From: an uncultured Bacteroidia bacterium
Lineage (GTDB): Bacteria; Bacteroidota; Bacteroidia; Bacteroidales; Prolixibacteraceae
Assembly (NCBI GenBank): GCA_903897145.1
Contig: CAIUAN010000040.1
Coordinates: forward strand, 62,001-126,000
Reading direction: 5' to 3'
DNA: 64,000 nt
Numbering within the stretch: the stretch's first letter is position 1; each line of letters starts with the position of its first letter. The notes under the pieces were generated by a model. The model was not told the origin of the DNA and did no database searches. It worked only from the letters and a program-made list of their open reading frames with translations. Shown here in pieces: positions 55,401-63,213 of the stretch. The translations under genes and the position numbers were made by a program.

Positions 55401-55680
55401 GTTTCAAACAGCTAAAAAAATAGATAGAGTGATCTAAATAATTATACCCATTTGAGTCGCCCACGCGCGTCTCTGGTGTCAGCTGCATATAGCCAAAAGG
55501 AGCCACCGCACCTGGGTAGGTGCCACCTTCATCTCCCCATTTTGATTCCGTGCGTGTGTTCGAGGTCCCAATCCATGGATTTACAAACTTCAGGTTTGAT
55601 TGATTCTGCCCATAAATCAGCGCTGCATTTAGAACTAAGCAGACAATTAAAGTGAGTTGTTTTCTAAGACGAAGAATCAT
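52456..55680 (-). CDS. GH92 alpha-mannosidase with C-terminal LamG-like domain
   Basis: This large (1074 residues) secreted enzyme has a Sec leader (1-24), a GH92 domain (about residues 30-690; VNPWIGTSNTRTESKWGDEGGTYPGAVAPFG starts it, then DGFSAWDTFRSLHPL, EGDQWSYSLFVPHNP and GNDDHGAMSSWFVFSALGFYPFCPG), an Ig/CARDB-like linker region (about 700-870), and a ConA/LamG-like domain (about 880-1065; ITVMAWIKPLPGN, HWHHVAGTANGKILTLVIDGVQ). Ordinary GH92 proteins end after the first domain, so the tail is an added sugar-binding or surface module. In B. thetaiotaomicron many GH92 enzymes cut alpha-1,2 or -1,3 mannosides. Confidence 0.9.
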   Translation of the reverse strand: MILRLRKQLTLIVCLVLNAALIYGQNQSNLKFVNPWIGTSNTRTESKWGDEGGTYPGAVAPFGYMQLTPETRVGDSNGYNYLDHSIYFFSCLKHYTGYPDGSSGQLRVMPIENNVKSFDKTYSRPFNHQDEHATAGYYKVKFKDKTAVEVTAAEHTGMFRFTFPANTQPKIFLGSTCKFTTVSESELTEDSNQARFIFNTEIRTNELTSGGRIVSFASDKAHETVILMKIGASEINLESSKRNLQEEIKTWNFDQYKLGNELKWTKALSVITIDDTSSNHKTIFYTALYHSMLMPWIVSDVDGKYRGVDQAIHQSRGKNEYDGFSAWDTFRSLHPLITLLFPERQQEMITSILDQFEQSGALPKGPMTGNHILPILVDSYFKKIDNFDRSLAWRAMTACLDSASKNADFSLYQKLGYVPSSISESVTKTVEYAYDDWVLSQFADQAMHLNKEAKKLLIRSKNYHNLFNPQELALLPRLGTSFNTSPGNSGYKEGDQWSYSLFVPHNPVELMDLFGGKPEFANHLEQALSKSYIPFDNEPVLHVPYFFNFANRSDLTQKWLHTLMKSHFSNAPWGLPGNDDHGAMSSWFVFSALGFYPFCPGNPSYELGTPLFNKATIHLPNGKDFTILGQRKSTADFYVNKMLLNNSELPNTSITHSDITAGGKLTFEISNLPKIKDLKSQSSIKITADSISQSKIYPNQNLVIFVTLKSIDFSGTQILRLMDGQQEIGRKNIVIHENTTITDSIQCQIYAIGKHSLSINNSKSQIVEVVSNPQESSIPFHLDDIKSRSIAKAGEQIQYSVQVKNLGGQKKLDTVRIFSDGQLAFQKAVNLTPGECFHLTHSIRYNSAGMHVLSNGTSEKKIKIYATPIDSKLIDLQTTNSSEILEDHSGLGNQAKRLSKNEKSTDSSPGIATSEASFAKIEATEDLNHLGEKITVMAWIKPLPGNDGMTDILSKGDFIALQTSNNQSLSWFAGGWGRGSCSAKVPANWLNHWHHVAGTANGKILTLVIDGVQQAKVILTTGANLSTTANWLIGRNEEFPDQRFFNGIINHFKIFVEPLSIEEIKAQMKLNQEE

Positions 55681-55700
55681 TGGCAGAAATAAGTCAATTA

Positions 55701-57137
55701 TTAAGATTTAAATAGATCAGGATAATAGGTTGCAATGAACGCTTGATCCTCTTTTTTTAGATCAGTTAGCAAGCAAGGTTTGTCTTGTTTACGCAGCCCT
55801 TTCTGATTAATCCGATTCATGAGACTCCAGTCTTTATTGGGCTTCTCGGGGCTTGGATCAGCAGGCTCTTTTGCTGGAAGGTCATAACGGGTGAAATCGT
55901 AAACAAGTGTAGGTGTATTTTGTTGCCAGTTTCGGACTGTTGCTAACCGAAAACTTTTGTTCATATACCATTTGATATCTTCATCGCCCCATGAATTTCC
56001 GATTCCAAGTCCCTTCTCTTCAAAGCGGTAATTCCATTTTTCGTTATTTGGAAATTGCTTACGCCATATTTCACCATATTCACCGAAGGTTACAAACTGA
56101 ACATCAGGCCACTGTTTTCTCGTGTCGCCAACCCATCTGGCCATTGCTTCTAGGATAAATGTCTCGCCCCAGTCTTTGCGTTCCGGTCTTTTGACCAGTG
56201 CGGCCTCCCAGATATTGGGAATCCATCCGAACCCATTTAATTCAAAACCGCGGTCGAAGTGTATTGATTGGGTATGCATGACTGATAAGTTTCCGATCTC
56301 TAATCCCCAATCGCAATATGTTTCAATGGGACCAACGCCTCTGCGGCTCGATGCACTATTGAAGACTGTTGTTCCCTTAATGCCTCCACTAACTCGGGCG
56401 CATTGGAAATCAACGCTCCATCCATCTAGATTTACACAGTCGATAAAATCTTTTTTCCCTTGTGCTGGTTTGCAAAAGTGCTCTTTGGATGGGTAATAAG
56501 GGTATGAAGGTGAACCGTCGGCACCGCCTCCATCAACGGCATGCTGACTCCAGATGGCGCCATGCGCGACATGAATATTCTCTTTCTCGGCGAGATAGCG
56601 CATATTCTCGGCAGAGAGAAATCCACCCATAATGCATTTCGGACGGTATCCATTTCCAACAAGATGGGAGATTAATTGAATTGCTTCACTCATCTCGCGG
56701 TTTACCCTTTCACGAGGCAGATACAAGGCCGGAAAGTAACCCGGGAAATAGGATACTTCATCGCCAAATTTTTGCTGACATTCGACAACATATTTTCTAA
56801 TATCTTGGTAGTTTGAACGTTTGTCTTCTAAAGCATTTAGGGTAAATCCCCAGGTTAAGCGACCTTGAGGGTTGTTTTTGGCAAAAGCCTCGCGCAGATC
56901 CTGGACTACTTTTAGGGTATGAAAAGGTAATTCATCCTCATTGATCAACTTTACATCGCGTGACACTTCCCAGGGAGTGGTTCGAATCATAATGCATAAC
57001 GTTACAAAGCGGCCTCCTAAGAGGGTAAGCGAATCAGTGTTGAGCACTGATTGATTGTTAGCTATTGAAAGCGCCGATGCTCCAATAACTGAGGCTCCAC
57101 TAAGTACTGCTTTTTGAATAAAATCGCGACGTTCCAT
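55701..57137 (-). CDS. Tat-exported DUF3863-like protein
   Basis: This 478-residue protein has a twin-arginine-type leader (ERRDFIQKAVLSGASVIGASALSIA). The rest resembles the DUF3863/DUF3864 family known from Bacteroidota glycan clusters, with no assigned activity. Notable segments are FPGYFPALYLPRERVNREM, HVAHGAIWSQHAVDGGGADGSPSYPYYPSKEHFC (broken here by family variation), HTQSIHFDRGFELNGFGWIPNIWEAAL and FVTFGEYGEIWRKQFP; conserved His, Asp, Glu and Trp suggest a carbohydrate-active, possibly metal-binding barrel. It is the first gene of the minus-strand mannan cluster, 21 bases before GH92. Function inferred only from context. Confidence 0.65.
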   Translation of the reverse strand: MERRDFIQKAVLSGASVIGASALSIANNQSVLNTDSLTLLGGRFVTLCIMIRTTPWEVSRDVKLINEDELPFHTLKVVQDLREAFAKNNPQGRLTWGFTLNALEDKRSNYQDIRKYVVECQQKFGDEVSYFPGYFPALYLPRERVNREMSEAIQLISHLVGNGYRPKCIMGGFLSAENMRYLAEKENIHVAHGAIWSQHAVDGGGADGSPSYPYYPSKEHFCKPAQGKKDFIDCVNLDGWSVDFQCARVSGGIKGTTVFNSASSRRGVGPIETYCDWGLEIGNLSVMHTQSIHFDRGFELNGFGWIPNIWEAALVKRPERKDWGETFILEAMARWVGDTRKQWPDVQFVTFGEYGEIWRKQFPNNEKWNYRFEEKGLGIGNSWGDEDIKWYMNKSFRLATVRNWQQNTPTLVYDFTRYDLPAKEPADPSPEKPNKDWSLMNRINQKGLRKQDKPCLLTDLKKEDQAFIATYYPDLFKS

Positions 57138-57624
57138 TTAAGTCTAGTTTTTAAATATCATAACACCACTTCACTATTCGAATGTTTTGGATAACGATTA
57201 ATCACCCTAAGGTCTTTTTTTAATCGTGCTAATATTAGAGATTATTTTGGATAAAGATAGAAGCATTTCAACAGATTTTTCTTAAATCCAACTTTTTTTG
57301 ATCGTCAATTAAAGTGTTTGGTTTTCCCTTATTTAGATTCAATTTTCATAATTAACCTAAATTTAATTAATCGAATAAATTTTGATTTAATTTTCTTAAA
57401 TCTTTATATTTAGCTGGGGTATAGGACTTAAAAAAATAATTTATTTCAGATTTTTATGCCAAAAAAACAGTCTGAAACTTAAAATGACAAGAAAATCAAG
57501 ATTTCAACAACAAATAGGCTTTTTTGAAGCCCCTTTTTTACTAATTTTACAAACAAAATCAGATCTAGGTTGTTTGTTTGAGTATTATAAAGCATATTTT
57601 TTTAAAAAATAGTTCATTTTTAAG
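57138..57624. other. Divergent intergenic region upstream of nuoA
   Basis: 487 bases of very AT-rich DNA between the DUF3863-like gene and nuoA. No gene relic is seen. A small hairpin GGCTT/AAGCC (57517-57531) followed by CC and six T (to 57539) resembles an intrinsic terminator on the plus strand, so it could end a short RNA or attenuate the nuo leader. No exact TAnnTTTG box was found near nuoA. Confidence 0.35.
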
Positions 57625-57987
57625 ATGCCACAAGATTATATTCCAGTCTTAATACAGATATTCATAGCACTTGGTTTTGTTGTGACAACCATGTTAGCCA
57701 CCCATTACCTTGGTCCAAAACGATTTTCTCGTGCAAAACTTGAAAATTTCGAATGCGGGATTGAAGGTCTAGGTAACGCTAGAAGCCCTTTCTCCGTAAA
57801 ATATTTCCTAATCGCCATCCTATTTGTACTCTTTGATGTTGAGGTGATCTTTATGTATCCTTGGGCTGTTAACTTTAAGGAACTTGGGAAAGCTGGCTTC
57901 TTGGATATGTTTTTATTTATGATCCTTGTCCTTGCTGGTTTTATCTATATTATTCTCAAAGGGGCATTTAAATGGGAAAAGAATTAA
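57625..57987 (+). CDS. nuoA: NADH-quinone oxidoreductase subunit A
   Basis: This 120-residue membrane subunit of complex I links the peripheral and membrane arms. Three hydrophobic helices are visible, with the conserved loop KLENFECGIEGLGNARSPFSVKYFLIAILFVLFDVEVIFMYPWAV, which includes the Cys on the flexible loop and the FDVE motif. It is the first gene of a plus-strand nuo operon and is 19 bases ahead of nuoB. Confidence 0.95.
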   Translation: MPQDYIPVLIQIFIALGFVVTTMLATHYLGPKRFSRAKLENFECGIEGLGNARSPFSVKYFLIAILFVLFDVEVIFMYPWAVNFKELGKAGFLDMFLFMILVLAGFIYIILKGAFKWEKN

Positions 57988-58006
57988 GTAAGAAATTAGG
58001 TTATTC

Positions 58007-58570
58007 ATGATCGACAAAAATAATATCATCTTAGCCCCATCGTTAGCTGAAACACCAGAGGGTATTTCAGGACAAGGGTTTTTTGCGACCTCCATGGAGA
58101 AAGCCGTTGGTCTAGCTCGAAAAAATTCACTCTGGCCGCTACCATTTGCAACCTCATGCTGTGGAATTGAATTTATGGCCACCATGGGTTCTCATTACGA
58201 CTTAGCTCGCTTTGGGTCTGAACGATTAAGTTTCTCGCCACGTCAGAGCGATCTGTTGATGGTGATGGGGACGGTGGCGAAAAAAATGGGACCCGTACTA
58301 CGTGAGGTTTACATTCAAATGGCAGAACCTAAATGGGTTATTGCTGTTGGTGCTTGCGCTTCGAGTGGCGGTATCTTTGATACTTACAGTGTTTTGCAGG
58401 GCATCGACCGAATCATCCCTGTTGATGTATACGTCCCTGGTTGTCCACCACGTCCAGAACAAATCATTGACGGTATTATAAAAATACAAGAATTAGTAGG
58501 GAACGAATCTCTCCGTAGAAGAAATTCGAAAGAGTATGAAGACCTTATGAAATCATACAATATCGAGTAA
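58007..58570 (+). CDS. nuoB: NADH-quinone oxidoreductase subunit B
   Basis: NuoB holds cluster N2, the last iron-sulfur centre before quinone. Ligands are visible as CCGIEFMAT (adjacent Cys pair), VIAVGACASSGGIFDTYSV and VYVPGCPPRPEQIIDGI. At 187 residues it is normal. It lies between nuoA (19 bases) and nuoC (76 bases). Confidence 0.96.
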   Translation: MIDKNNIILAPSLAETPEGISGQGFFATSMEKAVGLARKNSLWPLPFATSCCGIEFMATMGSHYDLARFGSERLSFSPRQSDLLMVMGTVAKKMGPVLREVYIQMAEPKWVIAVGACASSGGIFDTYSVLQGIDRIIPVDVYVPGCPPRPEQIIDGIIKIQELVGNESLRRRNSKEYEDLMKSYNIE

Positions 58571-58646
58571 TCAAGAATTGATTTTTACCTGGCGAAGAAA
58601 AAGGCCATTTAATCGATTTGGATCGTTAACAATAAAATTTAATTGA

Positions 58647-59156
58647 GTGTTTGAGATCATTCCAGAGAGAAACCAGTCAGTAATTGCAAAATTAACAAGC
58701 AGTTTTTCCAATTCTATCGAGCATCATGAGTTGATGAACGATATGTTGTGCATAACAGTGAAAAAAGAGTCAATTGCTGAGATCTTACTTTTTCTGCGTG
58801 ACGATAAGGAGTTGCAATATAATTTCTTAACCACCTTATGTGGCATGCATTATCCTGAAAAAGATCAGCTAGGCGTGGTATATCATTTGCATAGCTTTGT
58901 AAATAACCATCGCATACGCTTAAAAACAGCGACTCTAATCAGTGATCCAACGATTCCTTCAGCGACTTCTGTTTGGCCTACGACCAACTGGATGGAACGC
59001 GAAGCATACGATTTTTTCGGAATTCAGTTTGTCGGTCATCCTAATCTTACTCGAATTCTAAATGTTGATGATATGGTTGATTTTCCTCTCCGCAAGGAGT
59101 TTCCGCTTGAAGATCAGACAAGGGATGACAAAGATGATAGTCAATTTGGTCGATAA
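58647..59156 (+). CDS. nuoC: NADH-quinone oxidoreductase subunit C
   Basis: This 169-residue peripheral-arm subunit, near the quinone site, is separate from nuoD here rather than fused as in enterobacteria. Family motifs are YHLHSFVNNHRIRLKT and the C-terminal ATSVWPTTNWMEREAYDFFGIQFVGHPNLTRIL. The start is GTG at 58647. Confidence 0.93.
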   Translation: MFEIIPERNQSVIAKLTSSFSNSIEHHELMNDMLCITVKKESIAEILLFLRDDKELQYNFLTTLCGMHYPEKDQLGVVYHLHSFVNNHRIRLKTATLISDPTIPSATSVWPTTNWMEREAYDFFGIQFVGHPNLTRILNVDDMVDFPLRKEFPLEDQTRDDKDDSQFGR

Positions 59157-59202
59157 TAGATTAGCGCTAGTAAGAATAGCTTAGCGAATATAGATTTTAT
59201 AA

Positions 59203-60438
59203 ATGGCAAAAGAAGTTACTTCAGATTATTGGGATAAAGACAGGGTCGCAACGGAAGAGCCGAAAGAATACAATACCCTTAACGTTGGTCCAACTCATCC
59301 TGCAACGCATGGTGTATTTCAAAATATTATGCTCATGGATGGCGAATATATCGTCAGTACGGAGCAGACTATTGGATATATTCACCGGGCATTTGAAAAA
59401 ATCGCTGAACGTCGCCCATTTTATCAGGTTACTCCTTTAACCGATCGTTTGAATTATTGCTCCGCCCCACTGAATAATATGGGGTGGCATATGACCGTCG
59501 AGAAACTGCTAGGTATCGAGACTCCAAAACGCGTCGACTACCTGCGTATTGTTGTTATGGAACTTGCCCGTATTGCTGACCATATTATATGCAATAGCGT
59601 TATAGGTGTCGATAGTGGGGCCCTAACAGGGTTCACATATATGTTTCAAGATCGCGAATTTATTTACGAGATCTACGAAGAGATTTGTGGCTCACGACTG
59701 ACCACTAATATGGGTCGTATAGGCGGATTCGAGCGTAACTTTAGTCCAAAAGCATGGGAAAAAATTAAACATTTTTTGGATTACTACCCGGCTAAACTTA
59801 AAGAGTTTGAGACTCTTCTTACACGGAATCGTATTTTCATGGATCGTACCATCAATGTTGGTGCATTCCCATTAGATAGAGCTTTAGCATATGGCTTCAC
59901 CGGTCCTAACTTGCGTGCCTGCGGACTCGATTATGACGTGCGAGTGATGAACCCCTATTGTTCGTATGAAGAGTTTGAGTTTACTGTTCCAATTGGACAA
60001 AATGGCGATACCTACGATCGGTTTATGGTTCGACAGGCCGAGATGAAACAAAGCTTATCTATTATACAACAAGCACTAGATAAGTTAGATGCCTTAGAAG
60101 ACAAAGAGACTTATTACGCTCGCGATCCTCGTTTTGTGCTTCCTCCAAAAGAGAAAGTGTATAACAACATGGAAGCCCTGATATGGCATTTTAAAATTGT
60201 CATGGGAGAGACAGATATTCCGGCTGGCGAAGTCTACCACTGTATAGAAGGCGCCAATGGAGAACTTGGTTTCTACTTAGTAAGTGACGGTGGTCGTACG
60301 GCCTCAAGATTGCATTTTAGAAGACCAGGATTTATATACTACCAAGCTTATCCTGAGATGGTTCAAGGAACAATGCTGTCGGATGCCATCTTGACCATGA
60401 GTTCCATGAATGTTATTGCTGGAGAATTAGATGCATAA
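59203..60438 (+). CDS. nuoD: NADH-quinone oxidoreductase subunit D
   Basis: NuoD (411 residues, 49-kDa subunit) forms much of the quinone-binding cavity. Landmarks are GPTHPATHGVFQNIM (His of the quinone pocket), GYIHRAFEKIAERRPFYQV, YCSAPLNNMGW and the C-terminal GGRTASRLHFRRPGF. It follows nuoC after 46 bases and precedes nuoE by 20. Confidence 0.96.
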   Translation: MAKEVTSDYWDKDRVATEEPKEYNTLNVGPTHPATHGVFQNIMLMDGEYIVSTEQTIGYIHRAFEKIAERRPFYQVTPLTDRLNYCSAPLNNMGWHMTVEKLLGIETPKRVDYLRIVVMELARIADHIICNSVIGVDSGALTGFTYMFQDREFIYEIYEEICGSRLTTNMGRIGGFERNFSPKAWEKIKHFLDYYPAKLKEFETLLTRNRIFMDRTINVGAFPLDRALAYGFTGPNLRACGLDYDVRVMNPYCSYEEFEFTVPIGQNGDTYDRFMVRQAEMKQSLSIIQQALDKLDALEDKETYYARDPRFVLPPKEKVYNNMEALIWHFKIVMGETDIPAGEVYHCIEGANGELGFYLVSDGGRTASRLHFRRPGFIYYQAYPEMVQGTMLSDAILTMSSMNVIAGELDA

Positions 60439-60458
60439 AAGATAAAAATAGAATAATC

Positions 60459-60992
60459 ATGCAGGAAAATAGTAAAGTGCCTGAATTTAATAGTGAAACG
60501 CTTGATCTGATCGCTCAGATTATCAAACGGTATCCTGAAGGGAGACAAAAGTCGGCCCTGCTGCCTGTTTTGCATATCGCGCAAGCTGAAAATCAAGGGT
60601 GGCTTAGCCCAGGCATGATGGATTACGTGGCCTCATTATTGCAAATTGAGCCGATTGAAGTCTATGAGGTGGCGTCGTTCTACAGTATGTATAACTTAAA
60701 GCCAGTAGGTAAATGTGTTATTGAGGTTTGTCAAACTGGACCATGCTGGCTGAAAGGTGCTGAAAATATTGTGGCACATTTTGAGTCCCGCCTAGGAATT
60801 AAGCCTGGTGAGACAACGGCTGATGGTAAATTTACCCTTAAGACTGTCGAGTGCCTTGCCGCTTGTGGCACTGCACCCGTTATTCAAGTGGGTACAGAAT
60901 ATCATGAGAGTCTTACAACAGAAAAAGTCGATCAGCTTCTGGATCAATGGAAAGCAGAAAATAAAATTTCGCATAAAAACCCTTACTTGTAA
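60459..60992 (+). CDS. nuoE: NADH-quinone oxidoreductase subunit E
   Basis: This 177-residue thioredoxin-like subunit carries a 2Fe-2S cluster; ligands are in VCQTGPCWLKG and CLAACGTAPVIQVG (Cx4C ... Cx3C pattern). It sits in the NADH dehydrogenase module with NuoF and NuoG, and its stop is 2 bases from the nuoF start. Confidence 0.94.
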   Translation: MQENSKVPEFNSETLDLIAQIIKRYPEGRQKSALLPVLHIAQAENQGWLSPGMMDYVASLLQIEPIEVYEVASFYSMYNLKPVGKCVIEVCQTGPCWLKGAENIVAHFESRLGIKPGETTADGKFTLKTVECLAACGTAPVIQVGTEYHESLTTEKVDQLLDQWKAENKISHKNPYL

Positions 60993-60994
60993 GC

Positions 60995-62296
60995 ATGGCA
61001 ACGAAGATCTTACTCAATAATATAGAGGTTCCTGGACTTGCTAATTTTCAAGTATATCGAGAATTAGGAGGGTATACTGCCCTTGAAAAGGCCTTAAAAA
61101 CATTAACGCCAGATGAATTGACCGATGAGGTTAAAAAATCAGGCGTTAGAGGTCGTGGAGGCGCCGGCTTTCCGACTGGTATGAAATGGGGTTTTATTGA
61201 TAAACAAAGCGAAAAACCACGCTACCTCGTCTGTAATTTCGACGAGAGCGAGCCTGGGACATTTAAAGACCATCATCTTGGTGAGTTTAATCCTCATCTA
61301 CTTATCGAAGGGATGATCCTCGGATCATATGCTTTAGGGGTTAAAGATGCTTATATCTATATCCGTGGTGAGCTTTTTTACGTAATGAAGATTCTCGATA
61401 AAGCGATTCAAGAGGCCTATGCAAATGGATTTCTTGGCGACAACATCTTGGGATCTGGATATTCTTTAAACTTATACTGCCATCCAGGTGCAGGAGCTTA
61501 TATCTGTGGCGAAGAGACAGCCTTACTGGAATCATTAGAAGGTAAGCGTGGGAACCCACGTATCAAACCTCCATTCCCTGCCATCGTTGGATTGTACGGT
61601 TGTCCAACAGTAGTCAATAACGTTGAGACCATTGCCGCTTTACCATGGATAGTTAACAATGGAAGCGAGGCTTATGCCGCCATTGGCATTGGAAATAGCA
61701 AGGGTACAAAGCTGATCTCTGCCTGTGGACACATTAATAAACCAGGGATCTATGAGATTGAATTAGGTCTTCCCGTGGAAGAATTTATCTATAGTGACGA
61801 GTATTGCGGAGGGATCATAAACGGCAATAAACTGAAAGCTGTTGTTGCTGGAGGTTCATCAGTGCCTATCCTACCTGCTGAATTAATCTTAAAAACTGCT
61901 GCTGGCGAGCCCCGTTTAATGAGCTACGAGTCATTGGCTGATGGTGGATTTAAAACGGGAACAATGCTTGGCTCTGGTGGATTCATTGTGATGGATCATA
62001 CCACCTGTATCGTTAAAAACCTATTGACATTCGCTCGTTTTTACCGACACGAATCATGCGGCCAATGTAGCCCATGTCGCGAAGGAACTAGCTGGATGGA
62101 GAAAATATTAATGCGCATTGAAGGCGGACAAGGGACGATGAAAGATATCGACTTGCTGGTTAACATTGCGAAACATGTAGAAGGAAATACAATTTGTCCA
62201 CTTGGCGATGCTGCTGCATGGCCCGTTGCGAGTGCGATACTTCATTTCCGTGAAGAATTTGAAGAACACGTAAAACTACAAAAATGCCCCTTTTAA
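60995..62296 (+). CDS. nuoF: NADH-quinone oxidoreductase subunit F
   Basis: NuoF (433 residues) binds NADH, FMN and a 4Fe-4S cluster. The nucleotide-binding glycine-rich motif is GRGGAGFPTGMKWGF, FMN contacts lie in NFDESEPGTFKD and GAGAYICGEETALLESLEG, and cluster ligands are in HESCGQCSPCREG plus NTICPLGDAA. It overlaps nuoG by 13 bases. Confidence 0.96.
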   Translation: MATKILLNNIEVPGLANFQVYRELGGYTALEKALKTLTPDELTDEVKKSGVRGRGGAGFPTGMKWGFIDKQSEKPRYLVCNFDESEPGTFKDHHLGEFNPHLLIEGMILGSYALGVKDAYIYIRGELFYVMKILDKAIQEAYANGFLGDNILGSGYSLNLYCHPGAGAYICGEETALLESLEGKRGNPRIKPPFPAIVGLYGCPTVVNNVETIAALPWIVNNGSEAYAAIGIGNSKGTKLISACGHINKPGIYEIELGLPVEEFIYSDEYCGGIINGNKLKAVVAGGSSVPILPAELILKTAAGEPRLMSYESLADGGFKTGTMLGSGGFIVMDHTTCIVKNLLTFARFYRHESCGQCSPCREGTSWMEKILMRIEGGQGTMKDIDLLVNIAKHVEGNTICPLGDAAAWPVASAILHFREEFEEHVKLQKCPF

Positions 62297-63207
62297 AGGT
62301 AACCATCGACAATGTTGAGGTTGAAGTAGAAGCTGGAACAACCATAATGAATGCAGCCCGTCAGGTTGGTGGGCATATTGTGCCTCCAGCGATGTGCTAT
62401 TATTCTAAACTTGAAGGTAGCGGAGGTAAATGCCGTACCTGTCTGGTAAGAGTTGCACAAGGTTCTGCCAAAGACCCGCGTCCAATGCCTAAACTCGTAG
62501 CCTCTTGCCGTACCCTCGTTCAAGATGGGATGGTAGTCGAAAATACAACCTCGCCAGAAGCGATGGATAGTCGTCAGGCGATAACAGAATTCTTGTTGAT
62601 TAACCACCCTTTGGATTGCCCAGTTTGCGACCAGGCTGGCGAATGTCATCTACAAGATCTTTCTTATGTGCACGGCCTCGAAGAGACACGCACAGTAGAA
62701 GAACGTCGGGTATTTAAACCGATTGACATTGGTGATAAGATAAAACTTCATATGAACCGCTGCATCTTATGCTATCGCTGTGTGATGGTCGCTGATCAGA
62801 TCACCGATAAAAGGGTTCATGGCATATTGGGTCGAGGCGATCATTCAGAAATTAGCACCCATATTCTGAAAGCAGTAGATAACGATTTCTCTGGTAATAT
62901 GATCGATGTTTGTCCAGTAGGAGCCTTGACTGACAACACGTTTAGATTTAAAAGTCGCGTTTGGTTTACGAAACCTTTCGATGCACATCGTAACTGTACC
63001 AAGTGCAGCGGCAAAGTGGTTTTGTGGATGAAAGGGGAAGAACTTCTGCGCGTAACGGGAAGAAAAGATAAATATGGAGAGTTGGATGAGTTTATTTGCA
63101 ACGATTGTCGTTTTGATCACAAGGCAACAGCTGATTGGACTATTGAAGGACCAAGAGCCATTGAGCGTCATTCTGTAATCTCTCAAAATCATTACGGCAA
63201 GCAATAA
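62284..63207 (+). CDS. nuoG: NADH-quinone oxidoreductase subunit G, short form
   Basis: NuoG carries several iron-sulfur clusters. This 307-residue form has the N-terminal ferredoxin domain (CYYSKLEGSGGKCRTC, 2Fe-2S), the His-Cys cluster (HPLDCPVCDQAGEC), a two-4Fe-4S domain (CILCYRC and DVCPVGALTD) and a final CTKCSG/CNDCRFD domain start, but not the large molybdopterin-oxidoreductase-like part of the 680-900 residue form of other bacteria. Short NuoG is usual in Bacteroidota, so it is not a truncation. It overlaps nuoF and precedes nuoH by 6 bases. Confidence 0.92.
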   Translation: MPLLKVTIDNVEVEVEAGTTIMNAARQVGGHIVPPAMCYYSKLEGSGGKCRTCLVRVAQGSAKDPRPMPKLVASCRTLVQDGMVVENTTSPEAMDSRQAITEFLLINHPLDCPVCDQAGECHLQDLSYVHGLEETRTVEERRVFKPIDIGDKIKLHMNRCILCYRCVMVADQITDKRVHGILGRGDHSEISTHILKAVDNDFSGNMIDVCPVGALTDNTFRFKSRVWFTKPFDAHRNCTKCSGKVVLWMKGEELLRVTGRKDKYGELDEFICNDCRFDHKATADWTIEGPRAIERHSVISQNHYGKQ

Positions 63208-63213
63208 TAGGAT

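Noticed and set aside
62284-63207. nuoG as a truncated pseudogene
   Set aside because: Short NuoG of this size, lacking the molybdopterin-like domain, is normal for Bacteroidota; all cluster ligands are present and the frame is intact.
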